Assembly (NCBI GenBank): GCA_001970855.1
Contig: LSSN01002183.1
Location: 1 to 12,918 of the forward strand
DNA: 12,918 bases
Reading direction: 5' to 3'
DNA from: Smittium culicis
Lineage: Eukaryota; Kickxellomycota; Harpellomycetes; Harpellales; Legeriomycetaceae
The notes below the pieces were generated by a model. It was given only the letters and a program-made list of their open reading frames with translations, had not been told where the DNA came from and did not search any database. Of this stretch, positions 1 to 8,332 are shown piece by piece. The translations under genes were made by a program, and so were the position numbers. The number at the start of each line of letters is the position of its first letter. Within the stretch, counting starts at the first letter, position 1.

Positions 1-273
1 GAAATTCTGAAAACAGCAAGCTTAATTTTAAGCGATTTAAAATTTTTCATTTTTTACAAAAAATTAAACTTTTTATAGTATATACATATACTTTTCATCT
101 GATATGTTATAGTTATACATTATAACTTTTTTATGTACACTATATATTTATTGCTGATATGTTACTACATTCTTTTTTGCACTTTAACCCAATTTTACCA
201 GCTCTTTTTTTACATGAACGAAATCCTGTAAAGTAATTTGATAAAAAAAATTTTTATTGTCGGATTTCATTTG
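1..273. other. AT-rich flank, no gene
   Basis: No open frame or RNA gene is supported here. The only structure seen is a small perfect hairpin (agttata at 111-117, loop cat, tataact at 121-127) and an 11-nt direct repeat, ctgatatgtta, at 99-109 and 154-164. The stretch ends where the left terminal repeat of the DIRS element becomes recognisable. The true left edge of that element may lie slightly upstream of 274, because the family terminus seems to carry an extra hairpin that is absent or decayed here. Confidence 0.6.
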
Positions 274-451
274 TGATTACATCTCAGAGAGGAGATATAT
301 AAAGTGTTACCATCTTTATTGGATAAACTAAACAGAAATTACAAATAAATGAAAAAATATCCAAAAAATTTTTAAAAAAAGTTTAATTTTCTCTAGTATA
401 AATACCGTTAAGTACCATTATGATATCCTTATCATCTTTTCTTTCACAAAG
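274..451 (+). repeat. Left inverted terminal repeat of DIRS element
   Basis: The segment reads as an imperfect reverse complement of 4640-4810. Shared blocks include agagaggagata, agtgttacc, ttggataaactaaac, gaaattacaaata and agtaccattatgatatc. The match ends near cacaaag at 451. A third, partial copy lies at 12762-12918. The repeat would carry the element's promoter; a TATA-like sequence lies at 397-404. Confidence 0.92.
397..404 (+). promoter_or_regulatory. TATA-like box inside the left terminal repeat
   Basis: The sequence tataaata occurs about 75-115 bases before the first gag remnants. DIRS elements are transcribed from a promoter in the left repeat, so this is a plausible core promoter element. 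In such AT-rich DNA a chance match is quite possible. The right repeat has a weaker version at the matching place. Confidence 0.3.
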
Positions 452-473
452 TTACTCTACCAGTTTAAAAAAG

Positions 474-1330
474 AACGACACACTATTATTAAATTATACA
501 AAATTAATCAATAAAACCTTATCAGCCTAATTGGTGACCTAGCTGAACAAGTCAGACAGCTTACAATGGAGAACATTGATTCCAAAAATCAGTCAAACAA
601 CTAAAAAGGGGTAAAAGCGATACCCCTCAAACTGAGGCGCGGCACGTTTTCCCTAGAGTATCAGATTATGAAAAAATCTTTTTTCCCGAGCTGTCTGAAA
701 AAAAATCCGCTCACGGAGGAGAACTTCTTCCGCAATCCGTTAACGGAAGAAGAACGTATGGGAATGCTAAATTTGCTGCCCAAAAATCAATTTTTAGCAC
801 TACATAACCTCCAGCGTTGAACGACACAGCTTCAACAGTAATGAAGAAATTTGACACTACATTGTATCGTAATCAAAAAACTTTTGCTAATATCACGATG
901 ATTATAGATTTTTGCGTCTATAAAAAAGCACAATGCAATTCAGAAGTGAATCGCTCAGAAGACCTTGATATTAAATTTGCCCTAGATATGAGGCTTATAG
1001 CTGCCGATGTAGCATCCGGGATTACCCGATCACTACGATATTCGGAATACAAGACTATGGAACTACCAGTAAAAGTTTCAAAACTCAATGAAGAGCAGGA
1101 CGATTCAATATTTAATATTGAAGAGTTTGTCACGGTAGTCGAGGTCAATAGAATAGCGAAAAAATTTCCAGCTAGATCAAGAGGTCCCTTCCCCCAGGGC
1201 CAACAGTTTGCGAGTGGAATCGCCCCTACAACTGCGCAAAACCAACAAGTCACCTCAACTGCCTCATCCAGGCAATCGCATAATGGCAATAAAGGACGAA
1301 AATTTCTGTCAAGGATGAAAAAAAAAGGGT
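474..1330 (+). pseudogene. DIRS gag-like protein, frameshifted
   Basis: This is the nucleocapsid-like first gene of the element, which would package the RNA. The reading passes from frame 3 (474-530) to frame 2 (about 515-603), frame 1 (about 604-713), frame 2 (716-820) and frame 1 again from 817. The N-terminal part (around 521-600) has hydrophobic spacing like a short coiled coil. The segment at 722-757 (NFFRNPLTEEER) and the one starting at 820 (NDTAS.VMKKFDTTLY) resemble the conserved DIRS gag core. The C-terminal part (about 1159-1310) is rich in Gln, Gly, Ser and Arg with a basic KKKG end, as in a nucleic-acid-binding tail. No intact ATG-initiated gene remains. Frame 1 runs straight on into the reverse transcriptase without a stop, so in this copy gag and pol appear fused. 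Family recognition is from motif memory, not a search. Confidence 0.8.
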
Positions 1331-2449
1331 ATACAATAGAATTGGTAAACCCTTTACCCGTTGGCGGTTGTTTATCAGTTTTTCGGGCGGCATGGTCAAA
1401 ATTGACCGAAAACCAACTGGTCAAAAAGATTGTTTTGCAAGGTTTTCAAATTATATTTATCAATTACCAGAAAACCAGAAAACGCTTCCCCGCACCAAAT
1501 TTACACTGCATTACCTCGAAAAATCGCACCTGCAACACGCTACGTGCGGGGCTTTGGGCCAGCACAGCTATGCATCCACTTTGCCACAAAAGAAAGATTC
1601 CCAAAGATAAAATAAAGTTGATAACATCAAAAGTAGATGCTTTATTAACAAAGCATGAAATATAAGAAGTAAAAAGACTAACTACAGGTTTCATCAGTCA
1701 CTTATTCACGATCCTGGAAAATACAGGAGATTAACGTCCAGTACTAGACTTGTGCAAACTAAATGATCATGTCCAGCAACAAAATTTCAAAATGGAATCT
1801 TTGACATCGATATTCAAAATGATATCGAGGAAAGATTACATGATATCGATTGATCTAATAGATACGTTCCTACATATTCATATTAACGAGAAATGCAGAA
1901 AATACCTGAGATTTTTATGGAATGGGAAAACATCCCAGTTAAAAGTGCTTCCGTTTGGTCTTTCCCTCAGCCATTTAGTCTTTACCAAAATATTTTCCCA
2001 AAAATAACGTGAGGAAGAGCCTTGTAAATAAAGTTTGCGTCCTATCTGGACGACATTATAATATTGAGGAAGAGCCAGTTAATACTCCAGAAGAACACAA
2101 TTATAGTTCTATCAAAGCTCAAAGAACTAGGATCTCTGATCAAGGACTCCAAATCATCTCTTTTTTCATAAAATATCATCAAAAACCTGGTAATGCTGAT
2201 CAACTCCAGTTTAATTACTTCCAAAGTCTTAACAGACAAAGTGAGGGACATGAGCAGGAAAGCCTCAAAATTTATAATAAAGGGGAAAAATATACTAAGG
2301 GGACTAGTCTCATTAATTTGGAAGGCACAAGCAATGGCTGTAGCACTACTCCCGGGACGCCTAGTGTTGAGAAGAATGTAAGAATCGAAAAAAAACAACT
2401 TTTAAAAATCTTTAGACTCGAACTCACAAGTATCGATAAAGGATAATGC
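1331..2449 (+). pseudogene. DIRS reverse transcriptase domain, broken
   Basis: This is the RNA-dependent DNA polymerase of the element. Frame 1 carries the N-terminal motif PLPVGG (1351-1368) with the following W..LT context, then RPVLDLCKLND (from 1735), FKMES (from 1786) and motif A with its first catalytic Asp at 1852. It continues through RKYLRFLWNGK and LPFGLS (1948-1965). Stops interrupt frame 1 at 1663 (TAA), 1732 (TAA) and 2005 (TAA). The reading then moves to frame 3, where the catalytic YLDD motif is intact (2043-2054). The thumb region follows, including LLPGRLVLRRM near 2350-2382. Further stops in frame 3 include TGA at 2010, TAA at 2025 and TAA at 2169. The catalytic triad of aspartates is visible, but no continuous protein can be made. 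Confidence 0.92.
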
Positions 2450-2886
2450 ACTGCTGAACCTGAATTGGTGGTGAGATCAGCTGCGTCAATGGAATGATCT
2501 ATCATTTATTCCAGAAGCTCTAGAATTGAAAGATTTTACTGATGCAAGCGACACTGCATGGGGGATAGTTGTGGGATCCAAATTCTACTCAGGACTGTAG
2601 ACTCCATAAGAGACTTCTTTGCAGATAAACGAAAAGGATTTATTAGCGATTTCAAAAGCGCTATGTCTTACGAGTGTTTTGGGAAAATCTGTTTTCATCT
2701 ATTCAGTCAACACCACGTCGATTTCGTACATCAAAAAACATGAAGGTACTAATTCTCAAATGGTTTTAAATCTTTCAGAACAAATATGGTTTCACTGTTC
2801 CAGAACAGGAATCGGACCCCAAATTATGTATGACACAACATGCTTAAATCCTGCAAATGCGCCAAGCAGACTAACTGCGCAGACGT
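2450..2886 (+). pseudogene. DIRS RNase H domain, broken, catalytic residues replaced
   Basis: It continues in the same frame as YLDD. In the family this domain degrades the RNA strand during copying. It starts with LNLNWW, followed by a TGA (2472) and DQLRQWND. The first catalytic Asp is in DASD (codon 2541) and the catalytic Glu in INEKDLLAI (codon 2631). The third site reads YSVN where the family has an S-D-N motif, so the Asp (codon 2706, GTC) is now Val. The last site reads NPANAPSRL where N..AD..SRL is usual, so the Asp position (codon 2856, AAT) is Asn and one residue is missing. TAG at 2598 and TAA at 2607 also break it. The frame ends at TAA 2886-2888, where reading moves to frame 1. 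Loss of two catalytic acids plus stops means no activity. Confidence 0.88.
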
Positions 2887-3300
2887 AATTGGGGCATTTC
2901 AAGGTTAATATTCAACCAAATAACCTTTGGGTTTGGAAACCACGACGAGAACTTGCTTTCCTGAAAGAAAAACGCACAGATAGCAAACTGCTACAGATGG
3001 TTCCAAGACAACACTTTAATAGACTTCAATGCACTATTGCACTACTAGACACATTGGTTCAACCAATATGATTGTCCACTGTGGAATCTGATTCCGCAAG
3101 TATACAGAAGATACGAAAGAGAAACTAACTCAAACAATGATAACGCCCATGTGGAGAACTGCAATATGGTATCCATATTTCATAAAGATAATGGTCAATA
3201 TACCGATATTGTTTCATGAAACAACAATAATTACGGATCCAAAAAGCGTCTCAGAAAACAAGAAATGGTTTCTAGCGATATGGAGACTCAGTGGGGTTCC
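2887..3300 (+). pseudogene. DIRS connecting segment between RNase H and recombinase
   Basis: This segment is conserved in DIRS-type polyproteins but has no well-defined enzymatic role. Frame 1 from 2887 reads NWGISRLIFNQI.FGFGNHDENL, the usual W.IS..IF..I...FG.H.VDLFAS region. It then passes a TGA (2965) and a TAG to reach PLWNLIPQVYR. From about 3137 the reading moves to frame 2 with ITPMWRTAIWYP, PILFHE and NKKWFLAIWRLSG, a hallmark block just before the recombinase. After WRLSG (about 3291) the frame returns to 1. So there are two frame changes in about 400 bases. It links the RNase H and recombinase remnants as parts of one ancestral polyprotein. Confidence 0.8.
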
Positions 3301-4518
3301 CTCAAAGACCAAGGCCATTCTGAAGCCGCAATTAGAATCATGACCTCTTATCAACGACCTGTTAAACGCAAAATAAAATATTCAGCAATCCAAAAAGGAT
3401 TTATAAATTGGTTATCACTGAAAGGCTCAGAAAGTAACTATACTACTATAGATTTGATCAATTATTTGGCTCAAGTATATACAATAAAGAAGCTGAGTAT
3501 AAATACATTGAAATCTTATATATCTGCCATATAACAGATTTTTATCGAAATATCTAACGAAATCGATACACTGATGATAAATTCATTTCTTAAAAGCGTT
3601 GAGGAAATGTCAATTAAACCTTTTTTCTAATTTAAATTGACATATGGGGGATTCTGAACAAAGAGTGCACTTTTTTGCTGCTCATTGTTATTTGCTTAAA
3701 TAATTATTGACTGCTAATATTATTGGTAGGATTGAATAGGCGTTTCGATTTTTCATTTTTTTTATATAAATTTGAAATTTATTTTTGCTAAAAGTAAGAA
3801 ATTATTTTGCCTGATGGCCATAAAATTTTTATAAAATTTTATACACTGTAACACTTTGCACTATAAAACAGCTCCTTCATAAAGAATCTTCCATATCGCC
3901 AATGATTTCATACTTTCAAATATTAGGATCAACAAATCTTATAATTCTAAAATATTTAACCGAAAAGGCTTTCTGGCTATTATCCGTCTTTGGATTTATG
4001 TGCGCTAGCCTATGCACAGAATTGAAGACGTAAAGACTACTCTATTAGACACGTTTTTCTGCTTTGTAATTGTTGCGCCTAAAGAAAAGTAACAAGGAAG
4101 GCCCAAAGAAAAACTTTGTGAAATAAGAGCTCACAAAAATAAAGTAATGTTCACAATAGACGCATATAGGATATACAAGCAAAAAGTAGCTATTGTACCA
4201 TGTAATAGTCCTCATTTCAAATATATTGATATAACTATTAATCATTTGTTTAGATTCATTAGGTATAACTAAAAGTTCCTATCAGTGGACATCATCTATA
4301 GAAATATAAAATCAAAAACAAAATTCACTGTCACTGATGTTAAAATAATACCAAAGGCTAGGGCTATTGGTGCAACTTTAGCTGCAAATGCTGGCACACC
4401 GTAAGACGTAATTATTTCTCACGCTTTTTGGTCAGGATATGATATATTTGATAATTATTATTGACTATCAAGAGAGCGTAATATAAATATTACACAGTCA
4501 ACAATACATCTTAAGTAA
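3301..4518 (+). pseudogene. DIRS tyrosine recombinase, broken and interrupted by an insertion
   Basis: This is the integrase-equivalent of DIRS elements, a site-specific recombinase of the phage-integrase fold. The N-terminal SAM-like core-binding domain is in frame 1 (AIRIMTSYQRPVKRK at 3325-3369, then LINYLAQVYT and LKSYISAI, TAA at 3532). It continues to SIKPFF and a TAA at 3628. A nested element (3645-3893) then splits the conserved IDISP motif. The catalytic domain resumes in frame 2 (ISPMISYFQILG, LTEKAFWLLSVFGFM) and shifts to frame 1 near 4027. It runs through PKEK (TAA 4090), CEIRAHKNKV, PHFKYIDI and KARAIGATLAANAG (TAA 4402) to SHAFWS, DNYY and the end at 4516-4518. Of the R-(H)-R-H-Y catalytic set, the first Arg is Cys (codon 4001, TGC). 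The second Arg (4360), His (4420) and Tyr (4456 or 4459) remain. TGA at 4462 replaces the usual Arg after DNYY. Confidence 0.9.
3645..3893. mobile_element. Nested MITE-like insertion with TA duplication
   Basis: These 249 bases do not belong to the recombinase. The ends are imperfect inverted repeats: tgggggattct at 3645-3655 against agaatcttcca at 3883-3893, which pairs at 9 of 11 positions. Each end is flanked by TA (3643-3644 and 3894-3895). Omitting the element and one TA brings the bases for Ile-Asp directly before Ile-Ser-Pro, restoring the motif expected there in DIRS recombinases. That makes the boundaries convincing. It codes for nothing. TA target duplication is typical of Tc1/mariner-derived MITEs, but the ends match no family I can name. 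A decayed intron is the main alternative; GT/AG borders do not fit. Confidence 0.68.
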
Positions 4519-4522
4519 CGAA

Positions 4523-4614
4523 ATATATCACCTCTCTGAGATGTAATGTATATATTAATCGAGCTTGAAGAGCGAGAATTGATAAATATCATATAAAGTG
4601 ATGATATGTTTAGT
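4523..4614. repeat. Internal complementary region (ICR) of DIRS element
   Basis: In DIRS elements the ICR is complementary to the joined ends and is thought to template the circular intermediate. Here 4523-4547 is the reverse complement of 276-300 in the left repeat with one mismatch. Further along, gatatgtttagt (4603-4614) is an exact reverse complement of 4779-4790 in the right repeat, including bases that distinguish the right repeat from the left. The heptamer aattgat (4577-4583) matches the complement of 4807-4813. The piece between (about 4548-4576) contains attaatcgagct...gagcga, absent from both ends of this copy but present in related form at 12728-12750. It lies just after the recombinase stop, where an ICR should be. 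Confidence 0.85.
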
Positions 4615-4639
4615 CCCACCCACCCAGTTCCTATTCAAT

Positions 4640-4813
4640 CTTTGCGAAAAGATAATAATGATATCATAATGGTACTTTACAGTATTTAAACCAGAAAGAA
4701 TATAACTTTTAAAAGATTTTTAAAAAATTTTTTCTTTTATTTGTAATTTCGGTTTAGTTTATCCAATAATAAGGTAACACTAAACATATCTCCTCTCTGG
4801 GATATAATCAATT
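4640..4813 (-). repeat. Right inverted terminal repeat of DIRS element
   Basis: This is the inverted partner of the left repeat. Its complement reads agagaggagatatgtttagtgttacc..., then ttggataaactaaacc and gaaattacaaataaaagaaaaaa. Distinctive differences from the left repeat (tgttta for tataaa; cattattatc for ccttatcatc) show the two ends have diverged or were never identical, as in known DIRS elements. No target-site duplication flanks it. Confidence 0.92.
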
Positions 4814-6151
4814 TTAAAAAGTACTACACATTCTATATTATTTTAAAATACAATATTGAGCTTTATTTGCCTTTAAAAAATTATGTCGCTGATTCACTAT
4901 TAATAATGTCAAATTGTGATTTGTAATGTATAAAAAAAAGTTAAGTAGCGGTTTTTTAAGCCTTAAACGCAGACATAGTAATAGGCGCAGTGATAGGAAT
5001 ATATAATAATAACTATTTTAATTTTTCTTATCTTTGCAATAAATTTAAAATTGTGTATTTGTAGTAGTATGAAAATTGCGCACGTCTACAAGCCTCTGTA
5101 ATAACTAATATGTTTAAAATCGTTTTTATTAAAATCAATTTTCTTCTTTGGAATCATCGTATTATTGACAAAGACTTTGTAATTAGCATCAACTTAATTA
5201 TTGACACCAAATTTATAATCAAAGTTTTTTTTTAACACCAATTTTCTTTATATAAAGATAAAAAATTATTCATTTTTTAGAAATCACGAAATCTCATAAA
5301 GAGAATTACATAAGATTTAAAATAAATATGATTGAGCCAATAGTATTAATGTGCTATAAACTTGTAAATAAATATAATTTTTACAAAGATTGATCCACGA
5401 AATGCGACCTATTAAAGTAGAATAATGAAAAACATAATTGTGAAAAATATGTATATAAACCGAAGTGAGAAAGAAATAATGAAAGGTGTCCACATTTTTG
5501 ATAAGAAATTTTAAATCCTAAATTATGAGAAATGAAAACCCTTCTACTATCTTGGTTTATAACTTTATTTTGTTGGATTAAAAAGTACTGAACTTAAAAT
5601 TCATAGCAAACACTTTAGATTTGTTTATTCTAGTTGAAGCATATTTTATATTACCCTTATATTATTAAATAAAATAGCTAAACATAATTTATTTTATTAT
5701 AATCTTACGCATTTTAACACAGGATAATTAATTAATATTATATACCAATTTTTATTCTGTTTCTTTTAAACTAAAATCTTTAATCTTAAATAATGGTAGT
5801 AGTTCAATTAAACGAATACATATTCAGGTAGATTCACAAACTTTTTAAAGCTGACTTTTATATACAATTCTTTTTAATTTAACCTATTATGATATGTTTC
5901 TTTAAATTATATTTATGAATCGTTTTATAATAATTGAATTAGAACTAATTCCATTAAATATAAAATATATTAAATTTTCAGATAATATTACAACATTTAA
6001 AACGTTTAAAAATTAAATCACATTTTCAAATAATTTTTTTTATTTTTGTAGATGCGCGAGATAAATTACAGAGAATTTTGATAAAAAATTAATAGTTATT
6101 TATTCAAAAAATAACAATTTAATAAAAAAAAGCCACCATCTTGATAAAAAA

Positions 6152-6242
6152 AGATATTTTATTTTATGAAAGATTAGCCATACAAATAATCTATGGCGTA
6201 TCATATTTTATGATACGCCACAAATCAGTAAACAAAATATCT
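6152..6242. repeat. Foldback structure with perfect central hairpin
   Basis: The core is a perfect 12-bp stem, tggcgtatcata (6194-6205) with tatgatacgcca (6209-6220) and a 3-base loop. It is GC-richer than its surroundings. Outer arms agatatttt (6152-6160) and aaaatatct (6234-6242) pair around it. It may be a small foldback MITE, a cruciform-forming site or a transcript end. No direct repeat flank was clear. Confidence 0.45.
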
Positions 6243-6683
6243 AAAAAAAAATCAAAAAACTATCATTTCAATTAGTTCAATATGATTAATATTTAAATTG
6301 AATCAAGTGAATTGAATAAAATTTAGTATTCAGATATTATTGTTTTTTTCAGAATTAAAAAGAAATTTAAAAATTGCATTAATTTTAAATTTTTTACGCT
6401 AGATGTTATACTGATGTGTTTTCTTGCTAAAAATTTATTAAGTTTAAATTCTGTAAATATCTTTAGTGTTACTATGGTTTATTAATACAGGCTATTATTA
6501 TTAATTAACTATTTTTTTGAATTAAATACGAAATAAATTTATATTTATAAATAAATAATATCAAAAGGGATTAATTATTATTAATACAAATGTTATAATT
6601 TTGTAATTATTTAATACTAAATTTAAAGTTTTTATATAGTAAAATAATATATCCTAATTTTACTAATACTGAATTTTTATTAG

Positions 6684-6701
6684 TTAGTCATTACTGACTA
6701 A
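6684..6701. repeat. Small perfect hairpin
   Basis: ttagtca (6684-6690), loop ttac, tgactaa (6695-6701). It is short enough to occur by chance in a region of this size, and no function can be assigned. Confidence 0.35.
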
Positions 6702-6779
6702 TCAAATTTAAATGAATGTTAATCAATTAATTTTATACTTCAAAAAAAAATTTTTTTTTAAAAATCAATATAAATAGAC

Positions 6780-6851
6780 GCCACAAAACATGGTTTAATT
6801 ACCTTACTTATACAAATCTATTCAAATTATTTTACCAAAAGATTTTGTGGC
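6780..6851. repeat. Short foldback element with 9-bp inverted ends
   Basis: gccacaaaa (6780-6788) is inverted exactly as ttttgtggc (6843-6851), enclosing AT-rich sequence. The left end with two flanking bases reads acgccacaaa. The same ten bases occur at the right side of the 6194-6220 hairpin (6215-6224), which hints that both belong to one small inverted-repeat family. Confidence 0.35.
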
Positions 6852-8220
6852 AAAATAAGTGAAAATTATCTTCACTTATGATATGAGATATAAAAAAAAA
6901 AAAATTATACCCCAAAAATAATTTAATGCTCTGAAAAAATATGCTTTACATATCGGATAAAAATAGAACATTTGAATTCTGGGGTTGAGATTTCGAATTC
7001 AATCGTGTTGAATTTATAATTTGTAAAATACAATTTTTTTGTACACGCGATATAGATTTATGAGGTTAAGTAAAATAATATACTGTAATAGGAATTATAG
7101 ATTCTGTGGCTGCAAAATAAATGTAATCTCCTACTTAAATTTCAAAAAATACTATTTCCATGATAAAGAGGCTTTTGTGACACAGTATTTAATCAATCTT
7201 TTTAGATATATATTTTTCTAATGAAAAATAATTAGTGAATGTCATAAATACTGAGTACTCATATAATTGGATTATATAATAAATAACTAAATGTTAAGAA
7301 ATGGAGTTGAAATTATTTTCAGCTGAAAAAATATAAAAATTTTTTTAATGAAACTGCATCTATCTTTCAAATTATTTCTTAGCTCATTGATTAATCCGAT
7401 AAATAAACACGCAATTTATATCATTATTCAAATCATATAAGGGTTAAATTAAAATTATTTTGAAATTAACATCTAGTCTTGTTTTTACGAAACAAAAAAA
7501 TTTATAAATGATTTTTTACACTTTTAAACAAAAAGTTATACTATGTTTTTACACACTTGTAACAAAAAATGGTGATTTATTTTTTATAAAGGCTGATAAA
7601 TAACAATATCTATGCCAGCTGATATCAAGTAAAAATTTCTAGCTATCTGTGTTCAATTATATCTGATTGTTAATGATTAGTTAACGTTTATGCATAATTA
7701 TTTTATAAACCTTTATTCACTTGAAACAACTGTACTCTTAAATTTAATTTCTCAATAAATTACATGTATTTTTTAAAAGGCTAAACCCAGAAAAATAACG
7801 TTGGTATTAAATCTACAATTTTCGATATCTTTATTTGACAGATAAAAGTAATTAAAAAATACAGTTAAAATTATAAAATTAGCTACCAAATTTTATTCGC
7901 TTAAATAGTACATATATTTTTTTGATAACTATAACTTTTATTAACGTTATTAAAGTCATAAGTTCAATATTTAACTTATTAAAGTTTCTGATTAAATTCA
8001 AGTATATTTTTTCTAAAATCAAATGCCATTTTAGAGTGACCGTTTGTAAAAGTATACTATAGCCACAATTAAAAATTAAATGATATTTTACATAACCCAT
8101 AAATTACATAAACTCAATTCGATGTAAATAATGATATAGAAATTGCAGATGTTGTCAATTTAATTAAAATAATTACAAAGCTTTATCATAAGTTTTTGTG
8201 TTAAAAATGATATATGTATG

Positions 8221-8228
8221 TATAAAAA
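8221..8228 (+). promoter_or_regulatory. TATA box of the secreted Thr-rich protein gene
   Basis: tataaaaa followed by ggaac lies 105-112 bases before the ATG at 8333. This is a normal distance for a fungal core promoter with a short leader. The leader is A-rich (caaaataaaATG), a favourable start context. No other TATA-like match this strong is seen closer to the gene. Confidence 0.5.
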
Positions 8229-8332
8229 GGAACTAGGAAGATGAATTAGATTTAAATTGAAAAGTATATAATTATTAGCAAAAGGAAAATTACCAAAATT
8301 ATTTAGCCTAAAATTATTATATACAAAATAAA

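Larger units (their letters stand above)
274..4813 (+). mobile_element. Decayed DIRS-type tyrosine-recombinase retrotransposon
   Basis: The diagnostic DIRS architecture is complete: inverted terminal repeats (274-451 and 4640-4813), then gag, reverse transcriptase, RNase H, a connecting segment and tyrosine recombinase on the + strand, then an internal complementary region just before the right repeat. DIRS elements copy an RNA into a circular DNA and insert it with a tyrosine recombinase, not a DDE integrase, so no target-site duplication is expected and none is seen. Every domain is broken by frameshifts and stops, so the copy is dead. At about 4.5 kb including a nested insertion, it is close to full length. 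Boundaries are accurate to perhaps 20 bases; the right edge is set by an aattgat match shared with the ICR. The assignment to DIRS, rather than Ngaro or PAT, rests on the inverted (not split direct) repeats. Confidence 0.93.
4814..8205. other. Long AT-rich intergenic region without supported genes
   Basis: About 3.4 kb of AT-rich DNA dense in stops in all frames. I looked for tRNA, rRNA, further element remnants and gene-like GC patches and found none I can defend. Two short open frames (7039-7221 on +, 7879-8100 on -) show only the Lys/Asn/Ile/Tyr/Phe composition expected by chance. Slightly GC-richer specks occur near 4970-5000 and 5070-5095 without coding structure. The notable content is the set of foldback structures listed separately. 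Confidence 0.65.

Noticed and set aside
918..1424. Antisense open frame of 168 codons over gag
   Set aside because: The + strand carries recognisable gag and reverse transcriptase motifs, so the antisense frame is incidental.
3645..3893. Intron in the recombinase
   Set aside because: The borders do not fit GT...AG, whereas the inverted ends with TA duplication and motif restoration fit a transposon insertion.
4045..4245. Antisense open frame of 66 codons
   Set aside because: It lies opposite the recombinase catalytic domain, whose + strand motifs (PKEK, CEIRAHKNK, PHFKYIDI) explain the sequence.
274..4813. Endogenous virus or Ty3/Copia-type element
   Set aside because: There is no protease, DDE integrase or direct LTRs. 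The tyrosine recombinase, inverted repeats and ICR identify DIRS.
6978..7006. Possible tRNA B-box-like sequence (ggttgagatttcgaattc)
   Set aside because: It lacks a matching A-box, acceptor stem and anticodon arm.
7039..7221. Small open frame, 60 codons
   Set aside because: The composition is AT-driven (Tyr, Phe, Ile, Asn, Lys). There is no real ATG at the stated start (the codon there is an alternative start) and no motif or promoter.
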